Position numbers and translations under genes: made by a program. Positions 8,635 through 17,631 of a stretch of DNA of 56,916 nucleotides are shown here, in pieces. The notes under the pieces are model-generated. The model was given only the letters and a program-made list of their open reading frames with translations. It did no database searches and was not told the DNA's origin. Source of the stretch: Planctomycetota bacterium (lineage in GTDB: Bacteria; Planctomycetota; Planctomycetia; JALXBF01); assembly GCA_026991575.1 (NCBI GenBank), contig JALXBF010000100.1, positions 1-56,916 on the forward strand, written 5' to 3'. The number at the start of each line of letters is the position of its first letter. Within the stretch, counting starts at the first letter, position 1.

Positions 8635-8893
8635 GTGATCACCCCCATCGCTCCTCTCAGTGCCGGTGCAACAATCGTCGGCCGAACGCGACAACCGGAA
8701 GAAGAATTCTAGCGAAGGGGCCACCAAAGGCGACATGCTCCTTGACAAGACGCGTGGCGGGCATACCGATGCGGTACGAAATGCCCGGCCACGGCGGGCG
8801 CGACAGCTGAGTTGGAGAGTCGTCCCCGTTCCACCGGCGGCCGTGCAAGCCATGCGGTGGGCAGATGGTGTGCTCGGCCTGCGCAGGGCAGTC

Positions 8894-10120
8894 CTAACCT
8901 TGCGGCGACCCGGCCCCCTCGGCCTGCTCCCCTTGCTCACCCTCCTCCTCTTCAGCCTCCCGCATCGTACTGGGGAAGATGTGGTACACCGGCTCCTTAA
9001 GCGCTGCCTCGCGCAGACCGACGATCAAGCCGTTGGGACTGGCCAGCACAACGCGATCAGAGTAGCGGTTCCACACATGCACCGTGTAACCGGGTAAAGC
9101 AAGCGAAGCAACCGTCGCGCCGTCCTTGCGACTGAGCACCTTCAGTCGAGAGAACTCGTCCCACGCGTACACGCGCTGCGGACTCACCGCAGCCACATCC
9201 GCCACGCCGACCACGCGCCACTTCAGAGTCCCTTCGATTGCATCCATGGCCAGAAGCTCACCGCGATCGTTGAGCACGAACAGGTCTAGCTTCCCGTCTG
9301 CGTCCCGCGCCAACAGCAACGGCTTGCTCACCGGAGCGCCCGCCGTGTACCGCCACATCGTATCGCCATTGCGGATGTCAATGGCGTAGATGAAGCTACC
9401 CATCGAGGCCGCGTACAGCGTGAACTGGTCAGCGACCATATCCGAGCGGAACCGGTCATCCAACCGATACCGAAAGCGGAACCGTCCGCTGCCCGTCGGG
9501 AAGACGTGAATGATGCCGTCCAGCGCCCCCGCAACCACATACTCCCCATGGGCTAGCGGTGCAGCAGCCAGCGGTGTGTACAGCTGAACGAACCACTTAC
9601 GGATCCCAGGAACGTCCGGCATCGTGGGTATGGCGTAGAACCGGCCACGCAGCGTGCCGAAGTACACGAATTCCTCGTTAGCCGTCATCGGGGTATTCGG
9701 CAACTGATCGACGTGCTCTCGCCAGTCCACGATGCCCGTGGCACGGTTGAACCGGTACAGATGTGCCCCTTTGAACGTGAAGAACGCCTGCGAGTTCACC
9801 GCGAACGCCGGTCGGCCATGTACAGTAGCCTGGCCCGGAACGATGGCCCGCAGGCGCCCTGTCTCCACTTCGAGCACGAACGTGGTGGCACGATTACTCT
9901 GCAGCGCAACGAGGTCTTCGGCAACCGTGCCTGCAAGCACCCGTTCCTGCAACCCCCCAGCAGGAACCGTTGCGTACCAGGCTCGGGTCAGCCCAACGCG
10001 TGCCAGATCGGACTCCGACGGTAGGACCGGCGTCTGTGCGTAGGTGCTGAGGTGCGCGCCGAGAAACCAGACAAATCCCAAAGCGACGCACGGGGTTATG
10101 CGCATGGGTGCGAACCTCAC
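8894..10120 (-). CDS. Exported PQQ-like beta-propeller protein
   Basis: A 408-residue protein with an N-terminal signal peptide (residues 1-29, hydrophobic CVALGFVWFLGAHL, ending in TYAQ). The rest is a beta-propeller of the PQQ-like type: blades such as LYRFNRATGIVDW, YAIDIRNGDTMWRY, LLAMDAIEGTLKW and LKVLSRKDGATV show the D/A-x-x-x-G-x-x-x-W pattern. The C-terminus is a Glu/Gly-rich tail (EAEEEEGEQGEQ), probably disordered. It is likely periplasmic or envelope-bound and a binding scaffold; no catalytic residue is evident. An in-frame ATG at residue 6 could also be the start. purH lies downstream on the same strand, with about 260 bases between the two. Confidence 0.85.
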   Translation of the reverse strand: MRFAPMRITPCVALGFVWFLGAHLSTYAQTPVLPSESDLARVGLTRAWYATVPAGGLQERVLAGTVAEDLVALQSNRATTFVLEVETGRLRAIVPGQATVHGRPAFAVNSQAFFTFKGAHLYRFNRATGIVDWREHVDQLPNTPMTANEEFVYFGTLRGRFYAIPTMPDVPGIRKWFVQLYTPLAAAPLAHGEYVVAGALDGIIHVFPTGSGRFRFRYRLDDRFRSDMVADQFTLYAASMGSFIYAIDIRNGDTMWRYTAGAPVSKPLLLARDADGKLDLFVLNDRGELLAMDAIEGTLKWRVVGVADVAAVSPQRVYAWDEFSRLKVLSRKDGATVASLALPGYTVHVWNRYSDRVVLASPNGLIVGLREAALKEPVYHIFPSTMREAEEEEGEQGEQAEGAGSPQG

Positions 10121-10492
10121 AAGGCGCTCTATGCGTCTGGGCGACAGGGCACTTCCAGGCCCGACACGTAGATGGAGTCTCTCGTCGAATGGACGGCACC
10201 AACCCGTCGACTACAGACAGTTTAGCGTACGGTGCGCAGACTAGCAACGCAGCACAACCGATACAACGGCGCAGCGTCCGGATCACGCCCCCACACGAGC
10301 AGGCACCTGAACCCGATCCACTCGACCCACCGGTCGCCCGACCGCCGGCGATGAGGTGACGACGTGGTGGTCGCGGGGATCGCCCGGGCGGTGGCCGGTT
10401 AAGCGGTGTAGAATCGCTTCATCTGGGAATCCACCAACCCACCGGATAATGTCCGCGGTGATGGTTCCAGGCAGACGTCCCAGGGCAAAGCC
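10121..10492. other. Divergent intergenic region without a supported gene
   Basis: These 372 bases separate the minus-strand propeller gene from the plus-strand uracil-DNA glycosylase gene, so both promoters should be here. I saw no convincing -35/-10 pair; TAGAAT at 10409-10414 could be a -10 element but has no matching -35. A small GC palindrome (CGGTCG-CC-CGACCG, near 10333) is visible. Reading frames here are fragments of overlapping shadows. Confidence 0.5.
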
Positions 10493-11419
10493 GTGTCTGA
10501 TACCAGACGCCTCGTGATCCAACGGCTCCAGGCGTTGCGACGGGCAGGAGTGAGCTACCTGAGCGTCCCGAAGCGCGGGCTGGACGTTCAGGCGGCCGGT
10601 CACGGGCAGCAGCCCGGCCAGGCCCCCGAGCCGGTGCCTCAGGCTGCGTCAGCGCCCCGGCCGACCGATAGCGGAACGCGCAGCCGCCGTCGCGATGGTG
10701 GTCAACGACGCGCAGAGCGGGTTGCCCTGCTCTTGCCAGACGTCGACGTCAGCGCACAACCCAAGCAGACTCGTCCGAGGGTCAAGCCGGTGCTCGAAGC
10801 AGTCGAAGGCTGGAGTGGTGAGAAGCTGAGCACGGAGCAGAAGCTGGCACGGCTCCGTGAGCTCCAACAACGTGTCAGCACGTGTACCCGGTGCCCGGTA
10901 CTGGTCCAGTCCCGCACCCAGACCGTCTTTGGCGTCGGTAATCCAGACGCGCGACTTTGCTTCGTGGGCGAAGCGCCAGGGGCCGATGAGGACCGGCTTG
11001 GTGAACCGTTCGTGGGGCGGGCTGGCCAGCTGCTGAACAAGATGATCGAAGCAATGGGCCTCAGAAGATCGGATGTTTACATCTGCAACGTCATCAAGTG
11101 CCGGCCTCCTCAGAACCGCACGCCGGACCTGACCGAAGTACGCAACTGCGCGGACTTCCTGGACGAGCAGCTCAACATCATTCAGCCGGAGTTCATCTGC
11201 GCTCTCGGCTCGGTGGCCGCCAAGCGGCTCCTCGGCCCGGCCACGGCTCTCTCCAAGGCGCGCGGTCGACTGTTCCACTACCTCGGCGCCAAGGTCATCG
11301 TCACCTACCATCCGGCCTACCTGCTACGGAACCCGAATGCCAAGCGCGACGCCTGGGCTGATCTGCAAATGCTCATGCGGGAAATGGGGCTGCCTGTGCC
11401 CCGCGGTCGGCGATCGTGA
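10493..11419 (+). CDS. Family 4/5-type uracil-DNA glycosylase, 4Fe-4S
   Basis: This DNA-repair enzyme removes uracil (from cytosine deamination) from DNA. The 308 residues start with a helix (residues 1-25) and a disordered Pro/Arg-rich linker to about residue 105, longer than in compact archaeal and Thermus enzymes. The glycosylase domain contains GEAPGADED (159-167, catalytic motif 1), FVGRAGQLLNKM, NVIKCRPP, and the HPAYLLR motif near residue 281. The four cluster-binding cysteines are Cys131, Cys134, Cys203 and Cys219. The start is GTG with only a weak ribosome site; no better in-frame start precedes the conserved part. Confidence 0.92.
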   Translation: MSDTRRLVIQRLQALRRAGVSYLSVPKRGLDVQAAGHGQQPGQAPEPVPQAASAPRPTDSGTRSRRRDGGQRRAERVALLLPDVDVSAQPKQTRPRVKPVLEAVEGWSGEKLSTEQKLARLRELQQRVSTCTRCPVLVQSRTQTVFGVGNPDARLCFVGEAPGADEDRLGEPFVGRAGQLLNKMIEAMGLRRSDVYICNVIKCRPPQNRTPDLTEVRNCADFLDEQLNIIQPEFICALGSVAAKRLLGPATALSKARGRLFHYLGAKVIVTYHPAYLLRNPNAKRDAWADLQMLMREMGLPVPRGRRS

Positions 11420-11447
11420 GTAGGGCCGGGCACATGGAGGACAGCAC

Positions 11448-12266
11448 ATGAGCGCGAGTCTTGCGGAGAAGACGTTAGGCTTCATCGGCGCAGGCAAGAT
11501 GGCCACTGCCCTGGTTAAGGGCATTCTGAAGGCCGGCCTGGCCAGGCCCGAACAGATCATGGTCAGCGATGTGGTGCCAGAGGCCCTGCAGCGGCTTGTG
11601 ACCGAGACCGGGGTGCGTGCGGCGTCGAACAACGCCGAGCTGGTGCGACAGGCCGATGTGGTGATCTTTGCCGTCTACCCGCACATCGTACCCCGCGTTT
11701 GTGAAGAGATCCGAGAGCTGGTCACGGCCGGGCAGCTTTTCATCTCGATCGCGGCCGGACTTCGCACCGAGAAGATCCTCGCCGCCTTGGGCAAAGAGGT
11801 CCGGCTGGTGCGCGTGATGCCGAACACGCCGGCACTGGTCGGCGCCGGTGCCGCGGCGTACTGCACCGCTGGCGCTGCGACAGAGGAGGATGCGGAGCTT
11901 GCCGGCCAGCTCCTCGGCGCGGTTGGCCGCGCCGTGCGCGTCGAAGAGCACCTCATGGACGCCGTTACAGGCCTCTCCGGTAGCGGTCCTGCGTACGTGT
12001 TTCAGTTCATCGAGGCTCTGGCCGACGGCGGGGTTCGTATGGGGCTTCCCCGTGCCCTGGCTCTCGAGTTGGCCGCACAGACCGTGCTCGGCGCCGCCCG
12101 TATGGTGCTCGAAACAGCCCTGCATCCGGCTCAGCTCAAGGACCAGGTAGCCAGCCCTGGAGGCACGACGATCGCCGGGTTGCATGAGCTGGAGCGGGGC
12201 GCGCTGCGGGGTACGGTCATGAACGCGGTCGAAGCGGCCACGAAACGCGCCGCCGAACTGGCATGA
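11448..12266 (+). CDS. proC: Pyrroline-5-carboxylate reductase
   Basis: ProC reduces pyrroline-5-carboxylate to proline with NAD(P)H, the last step of proline synthesis in the cytoplasm. The 272-residue length is typical. The Rossmann motif GFIGAGKMATALVKG lies at residues 10-24; RVMPNTPALVGAG (about 123-135) and the C-terminal signature with LKDQVASPGGTTIAGL are seen. The start ATG has GGAGGACAGCAC just before it. It follows the uracil-DNA glycosylase gene by 28 bases and precedes the sugar isomerase-like gene by about 50 bases, all on the plus strand, so a common operon is likely. Confidence 0.97.
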   Translation: MSASLAEKTLGFIGAGKMATALVKGILKAGLARPEQIMVSDVVPEALQRLVTETGVRAASNNAELVRQADVVIFAVYPHIVPRVCEEIRELVTAGQLFISIAAGLRTEKILAALGKEVRLVRVMPNTPALVGAGAAAYCTAGAATEEDAELAGQLLGAVGRAVRVEEHLMDAVTGLSGSGPAYVFQFIEALADGGVRMGLPRALALELAAQTVLGAARMVLETALHPAQLKDQVASPGGTTIAGLHELERGALRGTVMNAVEAATKRAAELA

Positions 12267-12317
12267 ACGGTGGCCCACTCGAACCCAAAAAGGCTCAAAT
12301 CATCGGAGGCCAGACCC

Positions 12318-13265
12318 ATGGAGACGAAGCAGACCCGTCGAACCTTCTGTCGTCGCGCCTTCGCGGCCAGCGCCACCGTCGGCCTGCTAGCCGGTCGGCC
12401 GGCCCTCGCCAGCCCGGACGCCCACCAGCCTGACCAGCGCATCCCGCTGAAGATCGGCATCCGGCAAACGACACTTCGGCTGGTCGGCGACGTTCGCGCG
12501 ATCCAGGCAGCGGCAGCGGTACCCGGCATTGACGGAATCGAGCTCCAGGTAACGGCAGGGAAACGGAACCTGCGCGATCCAGATGTGGTTTTGGCCTACA
12601 AGCGGGAGGCGCATCGCTGGGCCATGCACATTCCCTCGCTCTCCGGGGTTTGGGACCCTGGCGTGAACGTCTACAGCGCACGGGCGTTTGACAGTTTGGT
12701 GAAGTCGCTCCGCGCCGCCGAGCTTCTAGGGGCCTCCGTCATCCTGGTGGCCTTCTTCCGCAAGAACGCGCCTGACATGACCCGCGAAAGCTCGTACGGA
12801 CCGGTCGTGGATCTGTTCCGCAAGGTGGCACCGATAGCAGCTGATGCAGGGATCACGCTCGGTTTGGAGAACTCGCTCAGCCCAGCAGACAACAAGAAGC
12901 TGGTCGACCTTGTGGATCACCCTGCGGTGAAGGTCTACTACGACGTGTACAACATGGCTTACTACGGCCATGCCGATCAGGCGGTTGATGGGATCCGGCT
13001 GCTTGGTAAGGAGCGAATCTGCATGGTGCACGTTAAGAACGGTCGCAAGCGGCTCGAGGAACCAGGGCCGGTGGACTGGGCTGCCGCGCTTGCGGCGCTG
13101 AGCGAAATCGGCTACGAGGGCTGGCTCGTGTACGAGACGCGCCATGACAGCTTCGCCGACTGCGTCCGGGATACTCAGCGGAACAACACCTTCATCCGCC
13201 GCCACCTGCGGATGCCTGTTGCACCCCCGCTCGTCACCCCCGGCAGCGTGCGACCGCGCCGCTGA
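12318..13265 (+). CDS. Tat-exported sugar phosphate isomerase/epimerase-like protein
   Basis: A 315-residue protein with a Tat-type signal (RRTFCRRAF, then AASATVGLLAGRPALA, cleavage near residue 32) followed by a xylose-isomerase-like TIM barrel. Barrel features are KIGIRQTTL (strand 1), a helix with GIDGIELQV, MHIPSLSG, LGASVILVAF, ITLGLENSLSP (metal-binding Glu) and VKVYYDVYNMAYYGH, then MVHVKNGRK and EIGYEGWLVYETRH with a late Glu. It belongs to the AP_endonuc_2 family and may isomerise or epimerise a sugar outside the cytoplasm; the substrate is unknown. The frame is open 48 bases farther upstream, but GGAGG at 12305-12309 supports the ATG at 12318. Confidence 0.88.
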   Translation: METKQTRRTFCRRAFAASATVGLLAGRPALASPDAHQPDQRIPLKIGIRQTTLRLVGDVRAIQAAAAVPGIDGIELQVTAGKRNLRDPDVVLAYKREAHRWAMHIPSLSGVWDPGVNVYSARAFDSLVKSLRAAELLGASVILVAFFRKNAPDMTRESSYGPVVDLFRKVAPIAADAGITLGLENSLSPADNKKLVDLVDHPAVKVYYDVYNMAYYGHADQAVDGIRLLGKERICMVHVKNGRKRLEEPGPVDWAAALAALSEIGYEGWLVYETRHDSFADCVRDTQRNNTFIRRHLRMPVAPPLVTPGSVRPRR

Positions 13266-13398
13266 CCGATCGCACGAACACCGAACCGTAGGCTTCGGGC
13301 TGTGGCCCGGCGTTCCGCCAGGCCGTGTCTTCACGCAAGCGGATGCGATCGCCGGTACCGTGCGAGCATCGAACCGCGCCACACGGGGGCCAAAGCCG

Positions 13399-14175
13399 AT
13401 GCGGAAGCGAGTTCTCGTGTCATGGAGTTCTGGTAAGGACAGTGCGTGGGCGTTGCACGTGCTGCGTGCTGAGCGGTCCGTGGAGCTAGTAGGCCTGCTG
13501 ACAACGGTCAATGAGGTCGCGGACCGCGTAGCCATGCACGCCGTTCGCCGCGAACTGCTCCAGGCACAGGCTCGTGCCATCGGCCTGCCACTTTGGATCG
13601 TCCCGCTTCCCTGGCCGTGCTCGAACCGAGAGTATGAGACGCGCATGCAACGGGCGATCGCTCGGGCCCGCCGCGCCGGGGTGACGCACATTGCATTCGG
13701 CGACCTGTTCCTGGAGGACGTCCGCCACTATCGGGAAACCCAGCTGAACGGCACGGGAATCGATCCGCTCTTTCCGATCTGGGGGTTGGATACGGAACGG
13801 CTTGCCCGAGAGATGCTCGCTTCCGGTCTGCGGGCCATTGTCAGCTGCGTCGATCCTGCGCAGTTGTCGGGGGAATTGGTCGGCCGAACGTATGACGAGC
13901 GGCTTCTGGCGGAACTGCCCGCCGGCGTGGACCCGTGCGGGGAGCGTGGCGAGTTCCATACGTTTTGCTACGCCGGGCCGATGTTCCGCCGACCGCTGAC
14001 GGTGCGGGTCGGCCAGAGGGTGCTGCGGGATGGCTTCTGGTTCGCGGACATCCTGCCGTGCGAGGATGTACCTGACTTCCCCGGGCGCGCCAGGAACGAG
14101 TCGTCGCAGGCCGCTAGCGGAAGAAGCCAAAGAAGAAGCTCACCACCTGCGTGTCGTCCCCGTCAGCCTTGTTGA
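13399..14175 (+). CDS. Dph6-like PP-loop ATP pyrophosphatase (DUF71)
   Basis: This 258-residue protein belongs to the diphthine-ammonia ligase/DUF71 group of adenine nucleotide alpha hydrolases. The PP-loop SSGKDS is at residues 10-15, and the DUF71 features FGDLFLEDVR and GERGEFHTFCYAGP are conserved. Bacterial members do not make diphthamide; they probably ligate an amide to an unknown acid using ATP. No clear ribosome site is seen at the ATG chosen, but upstream sequence in the frame is not family-like. The last 20-25 residues (Ser/Arg/Pro-rich) run antisense through the end of bamA, an overlap of 62 bases. Confidence 0.88.
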   Translation: MRKRVLVSWSSGKDSAWALHVLRAERSVELVGLLTTVNEVADRVAMHAVRRELLQAQARAIGLPLWIVPLPWPCSNREYETRMQRAIARARRAGVTHIAFGDLFLEDVRHYRETQLNGTGIDPLFPIWGLDTERLAREMLASGLRAIVSCVDPAQLSGELVGRTYDERLLAELPAGVDPCGERGEFHTFCYAGPMFRRPLTVRVGQRVLRDGFWFADILPCEDVPDFPGRARNESSQAASGRSQRRSSPPACRPRQPC

Positions 14176-16495
14176 TTGGGAACGCAAAGTCGATCGCGAT
14201 TGGCATCGGGCCAAAGAATGGCAAAGCAACCCGTACGCCCGCCCCGGCGGTGACCCGGAACTCTGTGATTTCCACGTCGCTTTCCAGAGTGCCGAAGTCG
14301 GTGAAGATGACGCCGCGGAGCGTCTCGTCCGCTGTGATGGGAAACAGGTACTCGAGGCTGCCGACCATCAGGAACTCGCCACCAACATGGACGTCGAAAA
14401 CTTTGGGGCCCACTCCGCGGAAATCGAACCCACGGAAGTTTCGGTAGCCACCCGCGAAGAACCGCTCGTAGATCGGGGTCTCATCGCCGGCAATGCCCAG
14501 GATGCCTCGCGCCGACAGAACCTGCTTCCCTGTGCCGTCGGGCCGTTCCCACAGCGTCCAGTAGTGTCGTCCCTCCAATGTGACTTTCGGGAATGTGTAA
14601 TCACCGAGCCCCTGTTCGAAGATGAGCCGGTAGAGGTGGCCGCCGCTGGGCAGAAACACATTGTCTCGAGTGTCATGCTGGATCTGGGCGCTGATGATTG
14701 TCTGAAAGTTATCGCCGAGCACGGCGAGTAGATCCGGGGGAGTTGGGACATCGGGATCGCTGATGTTGACGTTTTCGATCCTCAGTCCCAGGCTACCGCG
14801 GACCGTGTCGCTGAACTCATGACCGAGCGTCAACGTACCCCCTTCACGCTGCTCGTCCCATTCCCGGTAGTTCCGCTGGTAGTAGTAGCCGGTGATCCCA
14901 AAGCTGTACGGGAGGTCGAAGATCATCGGCTCGCGCCAGCTGAACAGGTAACGGCTGAGTTCAGTACCGGGGGCCAACTCCAGCCGGAACTCTTGTCCGC
15001 CTCCTCGGAATGCCCGTCCGCTCCAGATATCCTCCCAGCTCGTCGGCCATCGTGTGATGTCAAAGTTTCGCTCGCTGATGAGGATATTGCCGATCAGGCC
15101 GGCATCAGTGTTGTAGCCAAGCCCGAAGACGATTCGGCCCGTCTGGCCCTCTTGCACGCGCACCACCAGGTCACGCAGGTTCGGGCCTTCGCCCGCCGCT
15201 CCCTTGTCGTCACCGAGCACGTCAATCGTGGGGCCCTGGCCTGTGGCCGGGTTGATCTGGAACAGTTGCGTGTTGCGCAAGCGGCGCTCACTCTCTTCCA
15301 GCAATTCGGCGTTAAGCACTTCGCCCGGGTAGACGCGGAGCTGGCGCCGGATCACCCGATCGCGTGTCACCGTGTTTCCTTCGATTTCGATGCGGCCCAC
15401 GCGATATGCCTGGCCCTCATGCACGCGGAACACAACGTCCACGGTGCCCGGGGTGGCGGAGAATCGTAGATCGGGTCGGACCTGCGCATCGACGAATCCC
15501 CGCTCGCCAAGGGCACGCCGGATCTGGCGTGCATCCCGGCGCGCAGCCCGCTCGGTGTAGAAATCTCCGGCCTTCAAGGCCGGCTCGGGCAACAACTCCT
15601 CAGCACTCACCTGCCGGTTGCCCTCGATCCTGACCGACCGCACCACGTAGCGTGGTCCCTCAGTGATGTAGAAGGTAACGTACGCTCGCGTCCGGTCCGG
15701 GCTGTAGCGCACCTCGCGGCTGACCTGCACGTCGAAGTAGCCAAGCGACCGGTAGTAGGTTGCGATGCGATGGACGTCGTTGTCGATCATCTCCAGGTTC
15801 AGTTTGCCGCGGACCAGTCCAAGCATCGACCGGGAACTGTCGATCTTGGTGCGCAGCAGCGCGCCGGAGACGGACTCGTTACCGACAAAATCGATGCTAC
15901 GGACACGCGTCAGCGGGCCCTCCACCACCCGGATCACCGCCTTCTGCTCACCGGGCCGCACCCCCTGGACGACGCGGGCTTCGGCGAACGGGAAACCGTT
16001 ACGGTGATAGAACTCTTCGATCCGACGGGCCGCTTCGTGCAGAAACGCGCCGTCGATTGGGCCGGCCAGTTCCAGGCCGGCTTCCTTCTGAAGACGCTCG
16101 TCATCGAAGACCACGTTGCCCACGATCTCGACCCGCGACAACTTGTTGCCCTCCAGGACGCGGAAGATCACGACGAGCCCGTGTGGTTCTCGTTTCAGCT
16201 CGACCCCGACGTCCTCGAACCACTTCGTGCGGACCAAGGTCCGTTGGTCCTCGCGGAGTTGCGCTAGATCGAGCGGGGCACCGGCGCGCGTGCGAATCTT
16301 GGCCAGCACTTTGGCCGTGGGGACGTTGCGGTTGCCCACTACCCGAACCTCAGCAATGACCGAGCCGGCCTCGTCTTCGGGTCGAGCAACCTGGGCCAGG
16401 GTGGGGGCGGCGCAGCAGAGCGTCGCTAGCACGACCACCAGCGCGGTTACGCCCCGCCAGAGCCATCGCGTCTGTCGACTGTTCGATCGGTTCAC
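14114..16495 (-). CDS. bamA: Outer membrane protein assembly factor BamA
   Basis: BamA inserts beta-barrel proteins into the outer membrane, so a diderm envelope is expected. From the GTG at 16495 the protein has 793 residues. It starts with a signal peptide (WLWRGVTALVVVLATLCCAAPTLAQ, residues 11-35), then POTRA-type domains (about 43-410; repeats such as VIAEVRVVGNRNVP, LSRVEIVGNVVF, RVRSIDFVGNESV, YVVRSVRIEGNRQV and YRVGRIEIEGNTV), and a C-terminal Omp85 barrel with the FFAGGYRNFRGFDFRGVGP loop. It ends in an aromatic strand (VSFFFGFFR). GAGG about 7 bases before this GTG favours it over a GTG at 16507; the frame is open farther, to 16657. No other Bam components are nearby. Confidence 0.95.
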   Translation of the reverse strand: MNRSNSRQTRWLWRGVTALVVVLATLCCAAPTLAQVARPEDEAGSVIAEVRVVGNRNVPTAKVLAKIRTRAGAPLDLAQLREDQRTLVRTKWFEDVGVELKREPHGLVVIFRVLEGNKLSRVEIVGNVVFDDERLQKEAGLELAGPIDGAFLHEAARRIEEFYHRNGFPFAEARVVQGVRPGEQKAVIRVVEGPLTRVRSIDFVGNESVSGALLRTKIDSSRSMLGLVRGKLNLEMIDNDVHRIATYYRSLGYFDVQVSREVRYSPDRTRAYVTFYITEGPRYVVRSVRIEGNRQVSAEELLPEPALKAGDFYTERAARRDARQIRRALGERGFVDAQVRPDLRFSATPGTVDVVFRVHEGQAYRVGRIEIEGNTVTRDRVIRRQLRVYPGEVLNAELLEESERRLRNTQLFQINPATGQGPTIDVLGDDKGAAGEGPNLRDLVVRVQEGQTGRIVFGLGYNTDAGLIGNILISERNFDITRWPTSWEDIWSGRAFRGGGQEFRLELAPGTELSRYLFSWREPMIFDLPYSFGITGYYYQRNYREWDEQREGGTLTLGHEFSDTVRGSLGLRIENVNISDPDVPTPPDLLAVLGDNFQTIISAQIQHDTRDNVFLPSGGHLYRLIFEQGLGDYTFPKVTLEGRHYWTLWERPDGTGKQVLSARGILGIAGDETPIYERFFAGGYRNFRGFDFRGVGPKVFDVHVGGEFLMVGSLEYLFPITADETLRGVIFTDFGTLESDVEITEFRVTAGAGVRVALPFFGPMPIAIDFAFPINKADGDDTQVVSFFFGFFR

Positions 16496-16728
16496 GTCGA
16501 TCCTCACCCGTTGCCCGGCGCCCTTGGCCTTGAGGTGCAGTGCCGAACAGCACAAGAGGCATACCGGATCGAACGGGGCCGGGCAAGATGAGTTGGCGCC
16601 ACCGCGGCGCAAGCTGCAGAGGCCGCGCCAGGGGGGACTCCTCAGTCCGAATCGCAACCGTCCGGACCTTCCCTACGTAGCAACCGACAACCAACAGAGC
16701 CGACTACGCCAGGCAGAGTTCCGGCCCG

Positions 16729-17631
16729 CTAGTGATCGACACCGATCACGGCACGAGCCGTCGTTCCGATCAGAAAGGAAATGCCGGCAACGCCCAGGGT
16801 CAGCCCGGCCATCTCCAGGAACGTCCGGCCGAACGGACGGTCCTGCACGATGGCCAAGAAGGCCGTGAAGCAGCAGACGATAGCCACGCTGAACGACAGG
16901 CTCATGGCGAGCGCCCCGTACGCGTTGCCAAGCAGGAAGTACGGGGCAACCAGCACCAGGACGGTCACCACGTAGGCGGCGCCCGTGTACGCCGCAGCCT
17001 TGACCGGATGCTGGCCAGCGGCATCGGCGGTAGCGGCCCCTTCGGGCCGTTCCGACTTCTTCGACAGGTACTCTGAGGCTGCCATCGAGAGCGACGCGGC
17101 CAGACCGGTGACCAGGGCTGCCAGTGCTACCAGGCGTGTGTTCTGCAGGGCGAACGTCAGACCGGCCAGCGCCCCTGCCAACTCGACCAGCGCATCGCTC
17201 AGCCCCAGCACCATCGACCCGACGTACCGCAGCCGCTCTTCGTCGAGCATCGCCAGCAGCATTCGCTCGTGTCGGTTCTCGTCCTCGATAATCGCAGCGG
17301 TCTCAGGCAGCGCCTCGAGGATCTGCTCGTAGCCCTGCTGCGCACGCTCCTCCCCTTTCTCCATCAGTTTCACGGCAAACGTGAAGCCGAACAGACGTGC
17401 CGTCAACAGATAGAGCCACACCCGCCAGCGCACGGGTCGGGGTCGCCGGCCTGTGTAGCGCGCCCACTGCTCGTAGTGGCTCAACTCATCCTGGGCAATC
17501 CTGTCGAGCACCTCCCCGTTCGGCCCGCCGACACGCTGCGCCAACCGGCGATACACCTCATGTTCGGTGATCTCGTTCTGTTGCAATCGCTCGATCTGCT
17601 CAACCAGCTCCGGTGCCAGCTCAGTCGCCAC
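16729..17631 (-). CDS. Ferritin-like/VIT1 fusion, putative iron or manganese transporter
   Basis: The 300-residue protein has an N-terminal ferritin-like helical domain (residues 1-135) with iron-ligand-type motifs (EITEHEVYRRL, DELSHYEQW, EDENRHERML), and a C-terminal CCC1/VIT1 domain with five predicted membrane segments (from about residue 140: SMVLGLSDALVELAGALAGL, then four more). Such erythrin-VIT1 proteins (for example MbfA of alpha-proteobacteria) are thought to export iron or manganese from the cytoplasm, sensing it with the ferritin-like part. The start GTG at 17631 has GGAGG 9 bases upstream; the frame is open farther, but that part is antisense to the neighbour. The start overlaps the DTW-like gene by 11 bases, so the two are coupled. 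Confidence 0.87.
   Translation of the reverse strand: MATELAPELVEQIERLQQNEITEHEVYRRLAQRVGGPNGEVLDRIAQDELSHYEQWARYTGRRPRPVRWRVWLYLLTARLFGFTFAVKLMEKGEERAQQGYEQILEALPETAAIIEDENRHERMLLAMLDEERLRYVGSMVLGLSDALVELAGALAGLTFALQNTRLVALAALVTGLAASLSMAASEYLSKKSERPEGAATADAAGQHPVKAAAYTGAAYVVTVLVLVAPYFLLGNAYGALAMSLSFSVAIVCCFTAFLAIVQDRPFGRTFLEMAGLTLGVAGISFLIGTTARAVIGVDH

Noticed and set aside
8635-8940. N-terminal extension of purH
   Set aside because: The extra residues are Arg/Ser-rich and not similar to PurH; the GTG at 8634 gives the usual length.
10283-10603. Minus-strand frame (106 aa) antisense to the uracil-DNA glycosylase start
   Set aside because: It spans a divergent promoter region and has no features of a real protein.
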